A stretch of 17,035 nt of DNA from an uncultured Verrucomicrobium sp. (GCA_903889845.1 CAISZB010000456.1:1-17035), one strand, 5' to 3'. Shown: positions 7,036-17,035, numbered from the stretch's first letter. Program-made: numbers and translations. The notes: generated from the letters alone by a model not told the origin.

Positions 7036-7170
7036 TTAAGGCCGCGGTGCCTTCTTCCCGATTCCCCCGCAGTTGCATTCCCCTCCGCCGCACTTCTTTT
7101 TCCGCAGGGCGCGGCGGGCGAGGAAGCCGAGGGCGGCGAGGACGATCAGGGCGACGAGGAACGATTGCAT
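7036..7170 (-). CDS. FeoB-associated Cys-rich membrane protein
   Basis: A 44-residue protein with one N-terminal membrane helix (about 3-18), a basic stretch RRALRKKK, and a cysteine cluster C27-GGGE-C32-N-C34-GG. This is the layout of the small FeoC-like or FeoB-associated Cys-rich proteins that follow feoB in many bacteria. They are thought to assist or regulate ferrous iron transport, perhaps by binding iron. It starts 23 bases after the feoB stop and is preceded by a textbook AAGGAG 5 bases before its ATG. It is therefore almost certainly co-transcribed with feoB. Confidence 0.85.
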   Translation of the reverse strand: MQSFLVALIVLAALGFLARRALRKKKCGGGECNCGGIGKKAPRP

Positions 7171-7193
7171 GGGGTCTCCTTGGGAAGGGTACG

Positions 7194-9719
7194 TCACGCG
7201 AACCCGAGCCAACCCCCGGCCTGGTGGACGAGGAGGGCCATGAGGTAGGCGACGGCGGTCATGTAGCCGATGAGGAAGAGGGGCCAGCGCCAGGAGTTGG
7301 TCTCCCGCCGGACGACGGCGACGGTGCTCAGGCATTGCATGGCGAAGACGTAGAAGACCATCAGCCCCACGCAGACGAGGGGAGTGAAGACGGGCCGCCC
7401 GTCGGGCCAGGTCTCCGCCCGGATGGCGTCGCGCAGGGGGACGACGTTCTCCTCCCCCTCGCCGACGTTGTGGAGGATCGCCATGGTGCCGCTGAAGACC
7501 TCGCGCGCGGCGAAGGAAGTCACCAGGCCGATGCCGATCTTCCAGTCGAAGCCGAGGGGGCGGATCGCCGGTTCCAGGACGTGGCCCAGGTCCCCGGCGT
7601 AGCTCTGCGAGAGTTGCGCGGCGGGGTCGAGGCCTTCCTTTTTCGGATGGGTGGTGAGGAACCAGAGGACGACGGAGAGGGCCAGGATGACGGTTCCGGC
7701 CTGTTTGAGGAAGATGACGCCGCGCTCCCACATGACGGTGGCGACGGAGCGGAGGAGGGGGACGCGGTAGGGAGGGAGTTCCATCACCAGTTCGGTCCGC
7801 GCGCCGGGGAGGATCGTTTTATTAAAGAGCCAGGCAAAGAGGAAGGCGAAGGAGGTACCGAGGAGGTACATCGCCATCATGACGCCCGATTTTTCCCACG
7901 CGCCGAAGCGGCTCGACGGAAGCATGGCGGCGATGAGGAGGGAATAGACGGGGAGCCGCGCGGAGCAGCTCATCCACGGGGCGACGAGGATCGTGGCGAG
8001 GCGGCTCCGCTCGTTCTCGATGGTCCGCGTCCCCATGATGCCGGGGATGGCGCAGGCGTAGCTGCTGAGGAGGGGGAGGAACGATTTCCCGTGGAGGCCG
8101 ACGCGGCCCAGGAAGCGGTCGAGGAGGAGGGCGGTCCGGGAGAGGTAGCCCGATTCCTCCAGGATGGAGACGAAGAAGAAGAGGGTCAAAATCTGCGGCA
8201 GGAAGACGACGACGCCGCCCACTCCCGCCACGACGCCGTCGGTGAGGAGGTCGCTCAACTCGCCGTGCGGCAGGACGGCCTTCAGCCACGTGCCCAGCGC
8301 GGCGAAGCCGTTCTGGATCCACTGCATCGGGTAATCGGCGAAGTTGAAGAGGGCGAAGAAGACGAGGGCCATCGTCCCCGCCAGGGCCAGGAGGCCCCAG
8401 ACGGGATGGGTGAGGAAGGCGTCGGCCCGGTCGGAGGGGGAGAGCTTCTCCTCCTGCGCCTCGTGCTTGCTGCGGAGGGTGACGGCCTCGCGGCAGGCGG
8501 CGGAGACGACGGCGAAGCGGGCCTCGACCATGGCGCGGCGCCAGTCGAACCCGGCGTCGGCGAAGCGCTTCTGCCAGCGGGCGAGGACGGCGACCTCGGA
8601 GCCTTCGGAAACGGGGCGGTCGCACCCGGCGAGGTCGATCCGGGCCAGGCCCTCCAGGCGGGCGCCGCCGAGGGTGTTCCCCGGCTTCGCGGCATAGGCG
8701 CGGGCGATGTCGAGGGTGGCGGGCTCGATCTCCCCGGGGAAGTTCCATGTCCGGCGCGGGACGGGGAGGGTGGCGCGGGAGAGGGCGAGTTTCAGGGGGA
8801 GGATGCCCTTCCCCTTCCGCCCGTCGCAGACGACGACGGGGATGCCGAGGAGTTTCTCCAGGCGCGGGGCGTCGATGACGAGGCCCTCGGCCTCGGCGAG
8901 GTCGGCCATGGTGAGGGCGAGGACGACGGGGAAGCCAAGTTCGATGACCTGGAGGACGAGGTAGAGGTGGCGGTCGAGGTGGCAGGCGTCGACGACGCAG
9001 AGGATCCGCTCCGGGACGGGGGTCTCGATCTCCGGGCGGAGGCCGAGGAGGACGTCGCGGGCGATGGCCTCGTCCCGGGAGCGGGGCGCGAGGCTGTAGA
9101 TGCCGGGGAGGTCGATGAGGTCGATCCGGCCCCCGTGCTGGGAGAGGCACCAGCCCGACTTTTTCTCGACGGTGACGCCGGGGTAGTTCGCCACCTTCTG
9201 CCGGAGGCCGGTGAGGGCGTTGAAGAGGGTGGTCTTGCCGCTGTTCGGGTTCCCGATGACGGCGTAGCGGAGGGGCTGGGGAGGGGAGGGGACCTCCGGC
9301 GCGACGACGGGGATGGCGGGCAGCGGCCCATCGACGATGTGCGGGGCGGGGAAGATGTGGGTGGCGGGAGCCGAGGCCGGAGTGGGGTCGAGGCCGGTGC
9401 CGTGGGTCGTCGTCTCCTCCTCGACGGGGACGACTTCGATCTGGCGGGAAATCTTCCGGCCGAAGGCGAAGCGCGCCCGCCCGATGGTGACGATGACGCC
9501 CCCGGCGGCGCTCCGCTTCTGGACGATGGCCTTCGCGGTGAGGCCCAGTTCCATCAGGCGCTGGCGCAGGGAATGGGACTCCCCGGCGATCCGGTGGATG
9601 GCGACTTCCTGCCCGTCCGGGACGCTGTGGAGGGAACGGGAGCCGGGAGCATCCTTTTGCATCTCCTTTTGCATCCCTTGGGTAGTAGGCTCTTTCTTGG
9701 GCTCGGGCTCGCGCTTCAT
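7194..9719 (-). CDS. feoB: Ferrous iron transporter, FeoA-FeoB fusion
   Basis: Inner-membrane Fe(II) uptake protein of 841 residues combining two normally separate parts. Residues about 30-98 form a FeoA SH3-like domain (RQRLMELGL, FGRKISRQIEVVP). A proline-rich linker (about 99-148) leads to the FeoB G domain: G1 GNPNSGKTT (156-164), G2 Thr183 in YPGVTVE, G3 DLPG (203-206). The G4 position reads TMAD (270-273) instead of the usual NxxD, and G5 reads CDG (298-300). The membrane part has the two Gate regions, with conserved segments such as LSSYACAIPGIMGTRTI, SCSARLPVYSLLIAA and FAAREVFSGTMA. The start is uncertain: ATGs at residues 1, 16 and 20 are all possible and none has a well-spaced ribosome site. 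No Fur-box-like sequence was seen upstream. Confidence 0.95.
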   Translation of the reverse strand: MKREPEPKKEPTTQGMQKEMQKDAPGSRSLHSVPDGQEVAIHRIAGESHSLRQRLMELGLTAKAIVQKRSAAGGVIVTIGRARFAFGRKISRQIEVVPVEEETTTHGTGLDPTPASAPATHIFPAPHIVDGPLPAIPVVAPEVPSPPQPLRYAVIGNPNSGKTTLFNALTGLRQKVANYPGVTVEKKSGWCLSQHGGRIDLIDLPGIYSLAPRSRDEAIARDVLLGLRPEIETPVPERILCVVDACHLDRHLYLVLQVIELGFPVVLALTMADLAEAEGLVIDAPRLEKLLGIPVVVCDGRKGKGILPLKLALSRATLPVPRRTWNFPGEIEPATLDIARAYAAKPGNTLGGARLEGLARIDLAGCDRPVSEGSEVAVLARWQKRFADAGFDWRRAMVEARFAVVSAACREAVTLRSKHEAQEEKLSPSDRADAFLTHPVWGLLALAGTMALVFFALFNFADYPMQWIQNGFAALGTWLKAVLPHGELSDLLTDGVVAGVGGVVVFLPQILTLFFFVSILEESGYLSRTALLLDRFLGRVGLHGKSFLPLLSSYACAIPGIMGTRTIENERSRLATILVAPWMSCSARLPVYSLLIAAMLPSSRFGAWEKSGVMMAMYLLGTSFAFLFAWLFNKTILPGARTELVMELPPYRVPLLRSVATVMWERGVIFLKQAGTVILALSVVLWFLTTHPKKEGLDPAAQLSQSYAGDLGHVLEPAIRPLGFDWKIGIGLVTSFAAREVFSGTMAILHNVGEGEENVVPLRDAIRAETWPDGRPVFTPLVCVGLMVFYVFAMQCLSTVAVVRRETNSWRWPLFLIGYMTAVAYLMALLVHQAGGWLGFA

Positions 9720-9866
9720 TGGTCGGTTCTGCGCGTTTATTGTGGTCTTACCCCCGGGAATGGCAAGGCAGGAGCCGTCCCGGGGCGAGGCTAAAACGCC
9801 GCGCCTTCCTGAAGCTTTTTCCGGTCCAGGGGGACCGGAATCCCCCCAGCAAAAAAGCCGCGCCCC
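9720..9866. other. Intergenic region between the DUF4349 anti-sigma gene and feoB
   Basis: It holds one strong stem, TTCCGGTCC (9819-9827) with GGACCGGAA (9832-9840), which may separate the two leftward operons. No U-tract follows on the minus strand, so a standard terminator cannot be claimed. No clear promoter or Fur-type operator for feoB was recognised. Confidence 0.4.
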
Positions 9867-11909
9867 CTATTTCTTCCGTCCCCGCCGGACGAACCAGGCC
9901 ACGCCTCCCGCGAGGGCGAGGGCGGCCAGCCAGGGGGCGAGGAAGGCGAGGGCGACGCCGATCATCCGCGCACTCCACCCCAGGGCCGCCGCGCCTTCAC
10001 CCACCGTCCGGCGGAAGAGGGCCAGGGGGCCGTTCTCGTCGGGGACCAGTTTCCCGGCGCTCCATAGGGTGAGATCGATTTCGACGGTTCGGGAGGAAAT
10101 TCCCTCGGGGGCGTCGTGCCGCTCTTCGGTGAAGTCGGTCACCTTCCCCTCGTGCCGCAACCGTTCCAGGAGGGCCGGATAGTTGTCGAGCGGGAGGCGG
10201 AGGCGGAGACCCGCGACGGCGGTGCCGTCATTGGCCCGGATGAAGTTGGAGCCCTTCACCGTCGCGCCGAAGTCGGCGGCATGGGAGCGAAGCGAGGCGG
10301 CTTGCTCCTCGACGGCGTCGGCGCGGACTTCGATCTTGAGACCGGTCCGCTGGATCGGCTCGGCCTCGGGGAGGAGGCGGACCTCGAAGCGGACGGGAGC
10401 CTTTGCGTCGGTGCCGGAATCGTTCCGGGTAAAGGCGGCAACCGGGCCGACGGCGCGGACGACGGCCTCGGCTGCCTCGGCCTGTTCCGAGGGGACGCGA
10501 AAGGCGAGGACGGCCTCCGAGGTGGGGGCGGGGGTTGCGTCGGAGCCCTGCTTTTCGAGGTGGATATTGAGGATCTGCACGTCGGGCGCGGCGGCAGTCA
10601 GCGCGGTCTGCAACCGCCCGAGCGCCACGGGGACGTCGCCCCCGGGGGCCAGGAGGGAAAGGGAAAGGACGGCCCGGTCGGCCTGACTTTGCGAGAGGTC
10701 CCGCTCGCGGAGTTGGAAGGTGACCGTGGCGTAACGCACCTGGGCATCGCTGAGGCGGATTTCGGCCTCCATCGTCTCGATGTCGGCGCGGACGCGGCCC
10801 AGTTCCCGCTCCACCTGGAGCAGGTCGCTGACCTTGCCGTCCTTCTCGGCGAGCATCTTCACCAGGCGTCCCTCCATCACTCGCGCGTTGGCGAGGCGGG
10901 CCGTCGTGTCGGCGTAGGCCTTGGAGATGTCCTCCGCCCCGACGTTTCGGTTCTTCACCTCGCCGAGGAGAGCCGTTTGGGTGAGGAAGGCGTCGAGCTT
11001 CTCCGGGGCGACCTTCACGACGAGCGTGCCGGAAAGCTTCCCGTTCGGCCCCCGGACCTGGCTCTGCGTGTCGATGAATCCACCCGCCTCCGCCGCGGCG
11101 GAGGCGATCCCGGCGACGGCCTTGTCGAAGGCCGGGACGATCATTTCGACCATGCCGCGACGGACGATTTTCTTTAACTCGTCGGAGGCAGGGGCGGGTT
11201 CTTTGGCGGCCATGGGAGCGGCGGCGGCGATGGCTCCAATATCGGAGAAGCGGACGGAAGAGGAGTCGGAAAAGCTTCCCCCCTTTGAGGAGACGGGGTT
11301 CTCCATCCTAGACATGGCAGTCCCGGTGAAGGTGGGGGTATTCTGGAAAACATTTCCTTGTGCTTGCGCGCTTGCCGGGGCGGGGGTGGCAGGGGCCGCA
11401 TCGAGATTCGGGAGATCGCCCACATCCGACGGCGTGCTGTAGGCAGTTCGGGAACGAAAAGACCCTCCGTTCTCCGTTCTTTTTGTTCCTGGAAACGGCT
11501 CATGAGTCAGCATCGCCCCTGTGACGACGAGGGCGGCAATCCCGGCCAGCGCCCCGCCGTAGCGGAAGGCGGGAAGGGCGAAGGCCCGTCCGATCCCGAC
11601 TGCAAGCCAGGAGAGCGTCCACGGTCTGGAGGGAGGAGTGACTTCCTCCGATTCGATTTCCTCCGCCTCCTCGCGAAAGCGGGAGAGGAGGCGATCCTCC
11701 AAGGCGGCGTCGGGACGATGGGTTTCGAGGGTGGTTTTCAGGAGGGTGCTCATGGCGTGGTGTTCGGTGGCGATCCGGCGGCAGGCGGGGCAGGCGGCGA
11801 GGTGGAGGTCGAGGGCTTCCCGTTCGGCGGGAGCGAGCGCATCGGCCTCGGCCAACGCGAGCCATTCGTCGATCTGGTGGTGGAGGGTGGCGGCGGAAGG
11901 GGTCTTCAT
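9867..11909 (-). CDS. Membrane anti-sigma factor fused to a DUF4349 sensor region
   Basis: A 680-residue protein that probably holds the upstream ECF sigma factor and senses the envelope. The cytoplasmic N-terminus carries the anti-sigma zinc finger H36-x3-C40-x2-C43. A membrane helix (about 117-135) and a low-complexity Ala/Pro/Ser linker (about 136-240) follow. The DUF4349 region runs from about 242 to 410 (IVRRGMVEMIVPAFDKA, AGGFIDTQSQ, LVVKVAPEKLDAF, then a coiled-coil-like ARLANARVMEGRLVKML with VERELGRVRADIE). Two further stretches, about 425-500 and 524-600, look like diverged copies of its first module. A second membrane helix (about 648-672) ends in RRGRKK, placing the C-terminus inside. 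Its ATG overlaps the sigma stop as ATGA. The signal it detects is unknown. Confidence 0.87.
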   Translation of the reverse strand: MKTPSAATLHHQIDEWLALAEADALAPAEREALDLHLAACPACRRIATEHHAMSTLLKTTLETHRPDAALEDRLLSRFREEAEEIESEEVTPPSRPWTLSWLAVGIGRAFALPAFRYGGALAGIAALVVTGAMLTHEPFPGTKRTENGGSFRSRTAYSTPSDVGDLPNLDAAPATPAPASAQAQGNVFQNTPTFTGTAMSRMENPVSSKGGSFSDSSSVRFSDIGAIAAAAPMAAKEPAPASDELKKIVRRGMVEMIVPAFDKAVAGIASAAAEAGGFIDTQSQVRGPNGKLSGTLVVKVAPEKLDAFLTQTALLGEVKNRNVGAEDISKAYADTTARLANARVMEGRLVKMLAEKDGKVSDLLQVERELGRVRADIETMEAEIRLSDAQVRYATVTFQLRERDLSQSQADRAVLSLSLLAPGGDVPVALGRLQTALTAAAPDVQILNIHLEKQGSDATPAPTSEAVLAFRVPSEQAEAAEAVVRAVGPVAAFTRNDSGTDAKAPVRFEVRLLPEAEPIQRTGLKIEVRADAVEEQAASLRSHAADFGATVKGSNFIRANDGTAVAGLRLRLPLDNYPALLERLRHEGKVTDFTEERHDAPEGISSRTVEIDLTLWSAGKLVPDENGPLALFRRTVGEGAAALGWSARMIGVALAFLAPWLAALALAGGVAWFVRRGRKK

Positions 11910-12430
11910 GGCAGGAGGGAGGGAAGGAGGGCGGCTTCCCGGCGGAGGGTTTCCATGGCGCGGCCCAGGATGCCGCGCAGGGCCCCGTGGCTGAGGCCCA
12001 TGTGGTCGGCGATGCCCTGGTAGTCCATCCCCTCCATGAAGCGGAGGGTGACGGCGAGGCGGTGATTCTCCGGCAGGGCGGCGAGGAGGGCATCGACCTG
12101 TTGGGTCTGTTCCCGGGCTTCCAGGTCGGAGGCTGGGGAGGGGGCTACGGGATCGGCGTGGTGGTCGCCCGCTTCTTCGGAGAAGGGGCGGCGGCGGGAG
12201 CGGCGCAGGCGGTCGATGGCCCCGTTCCGGGTCAGCGCGGAGAGCCAGGCGGGGAGTTTCTCCGTTGGCGGCAGGCGGCGGCCTTCCCGGTGGGTCTTGT
12301 AGGCCTTGAGGAAGGTTTCCTGGACAACGTCTTCCGCCTCGGCCCCGTCCTGCAGGACGGCGTAGGCGACGGCGTGGAGCCGCCGCCCGTGCTCCCGGAT
12401 CAGGGTTTCAAAGAGGGCGTGGGCATCCAT
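11906..12430 (-). CDS. ECF-family RNA polymerase sigma factor
   Basis: Second ECF sigma factor of the window, 174 residues. Region 2 shows YAVLQDGAEAEDVVQETFLKAYK and AWLSALTRNGAIDRLRRSRRR. Region 4 shows LPENHRLAVTLRFMEGMDYQGIA and the helix-turn-helix LSHGALRGILGRAMETLRRE. It is only distantly similar to the sigma factor at 276-836, so the two should have different targets. The stop overlaps the start of the DUF4349 anti-sigma gene by ATGA. No Shine-Dalgarno sequence precedes the ATG, and the promoter motif found at the first sigma gene is absent here. It lies downstream of glnA but behind a strong terminator, so it is probably a separate unit. Confidence 0.92.
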   Translation of the reverse strand: MDAHALFETLIREHGRRLHAVAYAVLQDGAEAEDVVQETFLKAYKTHREGRRLPPTEKLPAWLSALTRNGAIDRLRRSRRRPFSEEAGDHHADPVAPSPASDLEAREQTQQVDALLAALPENHRLAVTLRFMEGMDYQGIADHMGLSHGALRGILGRAMETLRREAALLPSLLP

Positions 12431-12510
12431 TCAAAAGGAGGAACGAACGGGCGGGGAAAACGGCGCGCGGTTTTTTCGATTTTCCACCGCTTTCCTCCGT
12501 TTGCCACCCC

Positions 12511-12546
12511 AATAAAAAAGCCGCGCCCCTTGCGGGACGCGGCTTT
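12511..12546 (-). terminator. Rho-independent terminator of glnA
   Basis: Reading leftward, AAAGCCGCG (12546-12538) pairs with CGCGGCTTT (12525-12517) around a TCCCGCAAGGGG centre that can itself pair. The T-rich run TTTTTTATT follows. It lies about 30 bases after the glnA stop and should insulate the second sigma operon from glnBA transcription. Confidence 0.93.
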
Positions 12547-12575
12547 CTTTGGAACCGAGGCGGTCCGGGGAATCC

Positions 12576-14744
<2,169 letters not shown>

Positions 14745-14905
14745 GGATGGTGGATGCGTTGGGTTGTTGTTTGTTTTTCTAGCCCCCGGCGCCCCGGAAG
14801 ATTCTCCCGGAAGACGGAGGCAAAGAGTGTGTTTGGAGGAACGCTGTGTGTGTCGTGAGGGGGGAAGGGGAATGCCTGCATCCAAGGACGCAGCCCCGCT
14901 TCCAA

Positions 14906-14950
14906 CCCCCCACCCTTGAGGGGGGCCGGGGGGAGGAGTCCCTCCCCCCG
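14906..14950. terminator. Pair of G/C-rich hairpins between glnB and glnA
   Basis: CGGGGGGAGG (14927-14936) and CCTCCCCCCG (14941-14950) form a perfect 10-base stem with an AGTC loop. Next to it CCCCCC (14906-14911) can pair with GGGGGG (14920-14925). They lie 8 bases after the glnB stop. Without a U-tract they are more likely attenuators or mRNA-stability structures that set the glnB:glnA ratio than full terminators. Confidence 0.45.
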
Positions 14951-14958
14951 AGTCTCAC

Positions 14959-15657
<699 letters not shown>

Positions 15658-15668
15658 ATGGAAAGAAA

Positions 15669-15684
15669 AGCAACTGCCGTGCCA
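15669..15684 (-). promoter_or_regulatory. Consensus sigma-54 promoter of glnBA
   Basis: Reading leftward, TGGCACG, then GCAG, then TTGCT matches the sigma-54 consensus TGGCACG-N4-TTGCW at every fixed position. Predicted start is near 15658. Sigma-54 control through NtrC is the classical mode for P-II and glutamine synthetase genes, which supports the call. A TTCCC-GTCC-GGGAA inverted repeat (15780-15793) about 100 bases upstream could be an activator site. Confidence 0.8.
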
Positions 15685-15842
15685 TGCCGGGGTCCGGTAC
15701 CTCTCGGCGGCGGGTTCTTTTTGCCGCATCTCTGGGGAGGGGAAGGGGACTCTATTTCATTTCACTCAGTATCAAGGAGTTCCCGTCCGGGAAGGGAAAA
15801 CGCTCGTGTCCGTCCCTCGATCCCCTATAATCAAGGGCAGCT
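15685..15842. other. Divergent glnB/pta intergenic region
   Basis: This stretch separates the glnB sigma-54 promoter from pta. It contains the TTCCC-GTCC-GGGAA inverted repeat (15780-15793) and a TATAAT hexamer at 15826-15831. The hexamer is a perfect -10 box, but it is only 11 bases from the pta ATG and has no good -35 box, so it may not be used. AAGGG (15833-15837) is the likely ribosome site for pta. Confidence 0.4.
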
Positions 15843-16937
15843 ATGAACCTCCTGGAATCCGTTTTCAAGAAGGTCCAGAACCATCCGAAGCGGATTGTGT
15901 TCCCGGACGGGAACGAGATCCGTGTCCTGAAGGCGGCGGAAGAGTTCGTCTTCAACAAGTTGGGCATCGCCATCCTCCTCGGGGACCGGGAGGAGATCCT
16001 GGCCAAGGCGCAGGAGGCGAATGTTTCCCTGCACCGCATCCTCATCATCAATCCGCGCGAGGCCGACGACGTCCCGGTCTTCCTGAAGTACCTGACGTCG
16101 ATGCCGCGTTACAAGTCGATGGCGCAGGCGGAGGCCCTCCGCATCGTCACGACCCCCAATTACTTCGCCGCCCTCATGATCCAGCACGGTCAGGCCGACG
16201 GCCTGGTGGGCGGCCTCCAGGCCAGCTCCGGCAGCCTGCTTCGGCCTCTGTTCCAGATCATCAAGACGTTGCCCGACGTGAAGTCGATCTGCGGCTGCAT
16301 GGTGCTGGAGGTGCCGAAGTCGACCTACGGCGACGAAGGGCTCTTCTGCTTCGGCGACTGCGCCGTCATCCCCAAGCCCTCGCCGGAGCAGCTCGCCTCG
16401 ATCGCGATCGAGGCGGGGAAGCTGATGCGGCAGTTGACCGGCATCCCGCCCCGGGTGGCGATGCTCTCCTACTCGACGAAGGGGAGCGCCCAGACGGAGG
16501 ACGTGGAACGGGTCGTCGCCGGGACGGCCCTGGCACGCCAATATCTGATGGAGAAGAACCTCGACATCGAGGTCGACGGGGAGCTGCAGGCCGACGCGGC
16601 GATCGTCCCCGAGGTGGCGGAGTTCAAGGGCGTCTCCGGCCCCGTCGCGGGCAAGGCGAACGTCCTCGTCTTCCCCGACCTGGCGAGCGCCAGCATCGGC
16701 GCGAAGCTGGTGGAGCGGCTGGCGAAGGCGAGCGCCTTCGGGCAGCTCCTCCTCGGCCTCGACAAGCCCGCCGCCGAGGTCTCCCGCGGCGCGACGACGC
16801 GGGACATCCTGGGCGTCGCCGCCATCGTGGCCCTCCAGGCCATCGCCTACCGCAAGCTCTACCCGGAGCAGGGCGCCCGTTACGTCCCCGTCGAGGAGAC
16901 GGAGGAGATTCCGGCGATCAGCGCGGCCGAGTTGTAA
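15843..16937 (+). CDS. pta: Phosphate acetyltransferase
   Basis: Interconverts acetyl-CoA and acetyl phosphate for acetate overflow or use; 364 residues, the short single-domain form. Motifs include KRIVFPDGNEIRVLKAA at the N-terminus, ADGLVGG, MLSYSTKGSA, VDGELQADAA and KANVLVFPDL. The catalytic S314-R315 and D321 (EVSRGATTRDI) are kept. The usual SGN after FPDL is SAS here (282-284). A phosphate butyryltransferase is the main alternative, but the motifs favour the acetyl enzyme. An acetate kinase gene is a common partner but is not within the window. The start is backed by AAGGG 5 bases ahead of ATG. Confidence 0.92.
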   Translation: MNLLESVFKKVQNHPKRIVFPDGNEIRVLKAAEEFVFNKLGIAILLGDREEILAKAQEANVSLHRILIINPREADDVPVFLKYLTSMPRYKSMAQAEALRIVTTPNYFAALMIQHGQADGLVGGLQASSGSLLRPLFQIIKTLPDVKSICGCMVLEVPKSTYGDEGLFCFGDCAVIPKPSPEQLASIAIEAGKLMRQLTGIPPRVAMLSYSTKGSAQTEDVERVVAGTALARQYLMEKNLDIEVDGELQADAAIVPEVAEFKGVSGPVAGKANVLVFPDLASASIGAKLVERLAKASAFGQLLLGLDKPAAEVSRGATTRDILGVAAIVALQAIAYRKLYPEQGARYVPVEETEEIPAISAAEL

Positions 16938-17035
16938 GAAACTGTTTAGAATCTCCGGTGGGTCGCGTTGGCCCGGAAAGGCTCTCCGCCTAGGCGCGAG
17001 CGGCACGGTGTGTTGAACACACATCGTGACCGGGA
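16938..17035. mobile_element. Palindromic non-coding segment, possible mobile-element end
   Basis: Right after the pta stop the sequence begins GAAACTGTTTAGAATCTCC, which resembles the terminal inverted repeats of IS5-type elements. It then carries a perfect CGCCTAGGCG palindrome (16987-16996) and a stem GTGTGT-TGA-ACACAC (17008-17022) with outer CACG/CGTG arms. No coding frame of note is present. The other end lies beyond the window, so mobility is only a suggestion from the sequence style. Confidence 0.35.

Noticed and set aside
5393..7093. 566-residue minus-strand frame overlapping the glycosyltransferase
   Set aside because: It is a proline/arginine-rich alternative frame of the glycosyltransferase gene, whose own frame carries the GT2 motifs.
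7036..7731. 231-residue frame ending in the Cys-rich Feo protein
   Set aside because: Only the last 44 codons, which follow a strong AAGGAG, make sense. The upstream part overlaps feoB in another frame and is Arg/Pro-rich.
7017..9794. 925-residue open frame on the plus strand opposite feoB
   Set aside because: Its sequence is a Gly/Asp/Glu/Arg-rich antisense shadow with no recognisable domain, while the minus strand encodes a full FeoA-FeoB protein with intact motifs.
12431..12510. ECF-type promoter upstream of the second sigma gene
   Set aside because: A GGAAAA and a CGTTTT about 17 bases apart can be found on the minus strand, but the match is too loose and has no repeat elsewhere in the window to support it.

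Overview
The window is high-GC, densely coded bacterial chromosome, with most genes on the minus strand. Several features suggest a member of the Verrucomicrobiota or a related PVC-group bacterium. These are a type III (GlnN-like) glutamine synthetase downstream of a P-II gene, a one-piece FeoA-FeoB protein followed by a tiny Cys-rich Feo protein, a Tat-exported metallophosphoesterase/DUF2231/cytochrome c cluster, and -24/-12 (sigma-54) promoter signatures. The lineage is inferred from gene content only; there is no rRNA gene here to settle it.

Layout, left to right. (1) 1-2822 is a stress-type regulatory cassette. An ECF sigma factor and its zinc-finger anti-sigma factor (cut by the window edge) run leftward, and a metallophosphoesterase, a DUF2231 membrane protein and a cytochrome c run rightward. 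The 160-base divergent region carries the same two-part motif, facing outward, on both strands. This makes it likely that the sigma factor drives both its own operon and the exported-protein operon. A bidirectional terminator follows. (2) 3017-4587 holds ilvC and ilvN (branched-chain amino acid synthesis) on the minus strand. (3) 4857-5360 is a small secreted protein with a possible Cys-His-Asp triad, behind a near-consensus sigma-54 promoter and an inverted repeat. (4) 5419-6936 is a family 2 glycosyltransferase. (5) 7036-9719 is the ferrous iron uptake pair: a FeoA-FeoB fusion and a 44-residue Cys-rich membrane protein. (6) 9867-12430 is a second ECF sigma/anti-sigma pair. Its anti-sigma factor is a 680-residue membrane protein with a DUF4349 region and what look like three related extracytoplasmic modules. 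(7) 12576-15303 is glnB followed by glnA (type III), with a full-consensus sigma-54 promoter about 370 bases upstream of glnB. (8) 15843-16937 is a phosphate acetyltransferase on the plus strand. (9) The last 98 bases hold palindromic non-coding sequence that may be the end of a mobile element.

The most notable points are the mirror-image divergent promoter at 844-961, the anti-sigma/DUF4349 protein with repeated sensor modules, the two sigma-54 promoters (one for nitrogen assimilation, one at a secreted protein whose start codon it nearly overlaps), and the FeoB G4 motif that lacks its usual Asn. No CRISPR array, tRNA, rRNA or prophage was seen.
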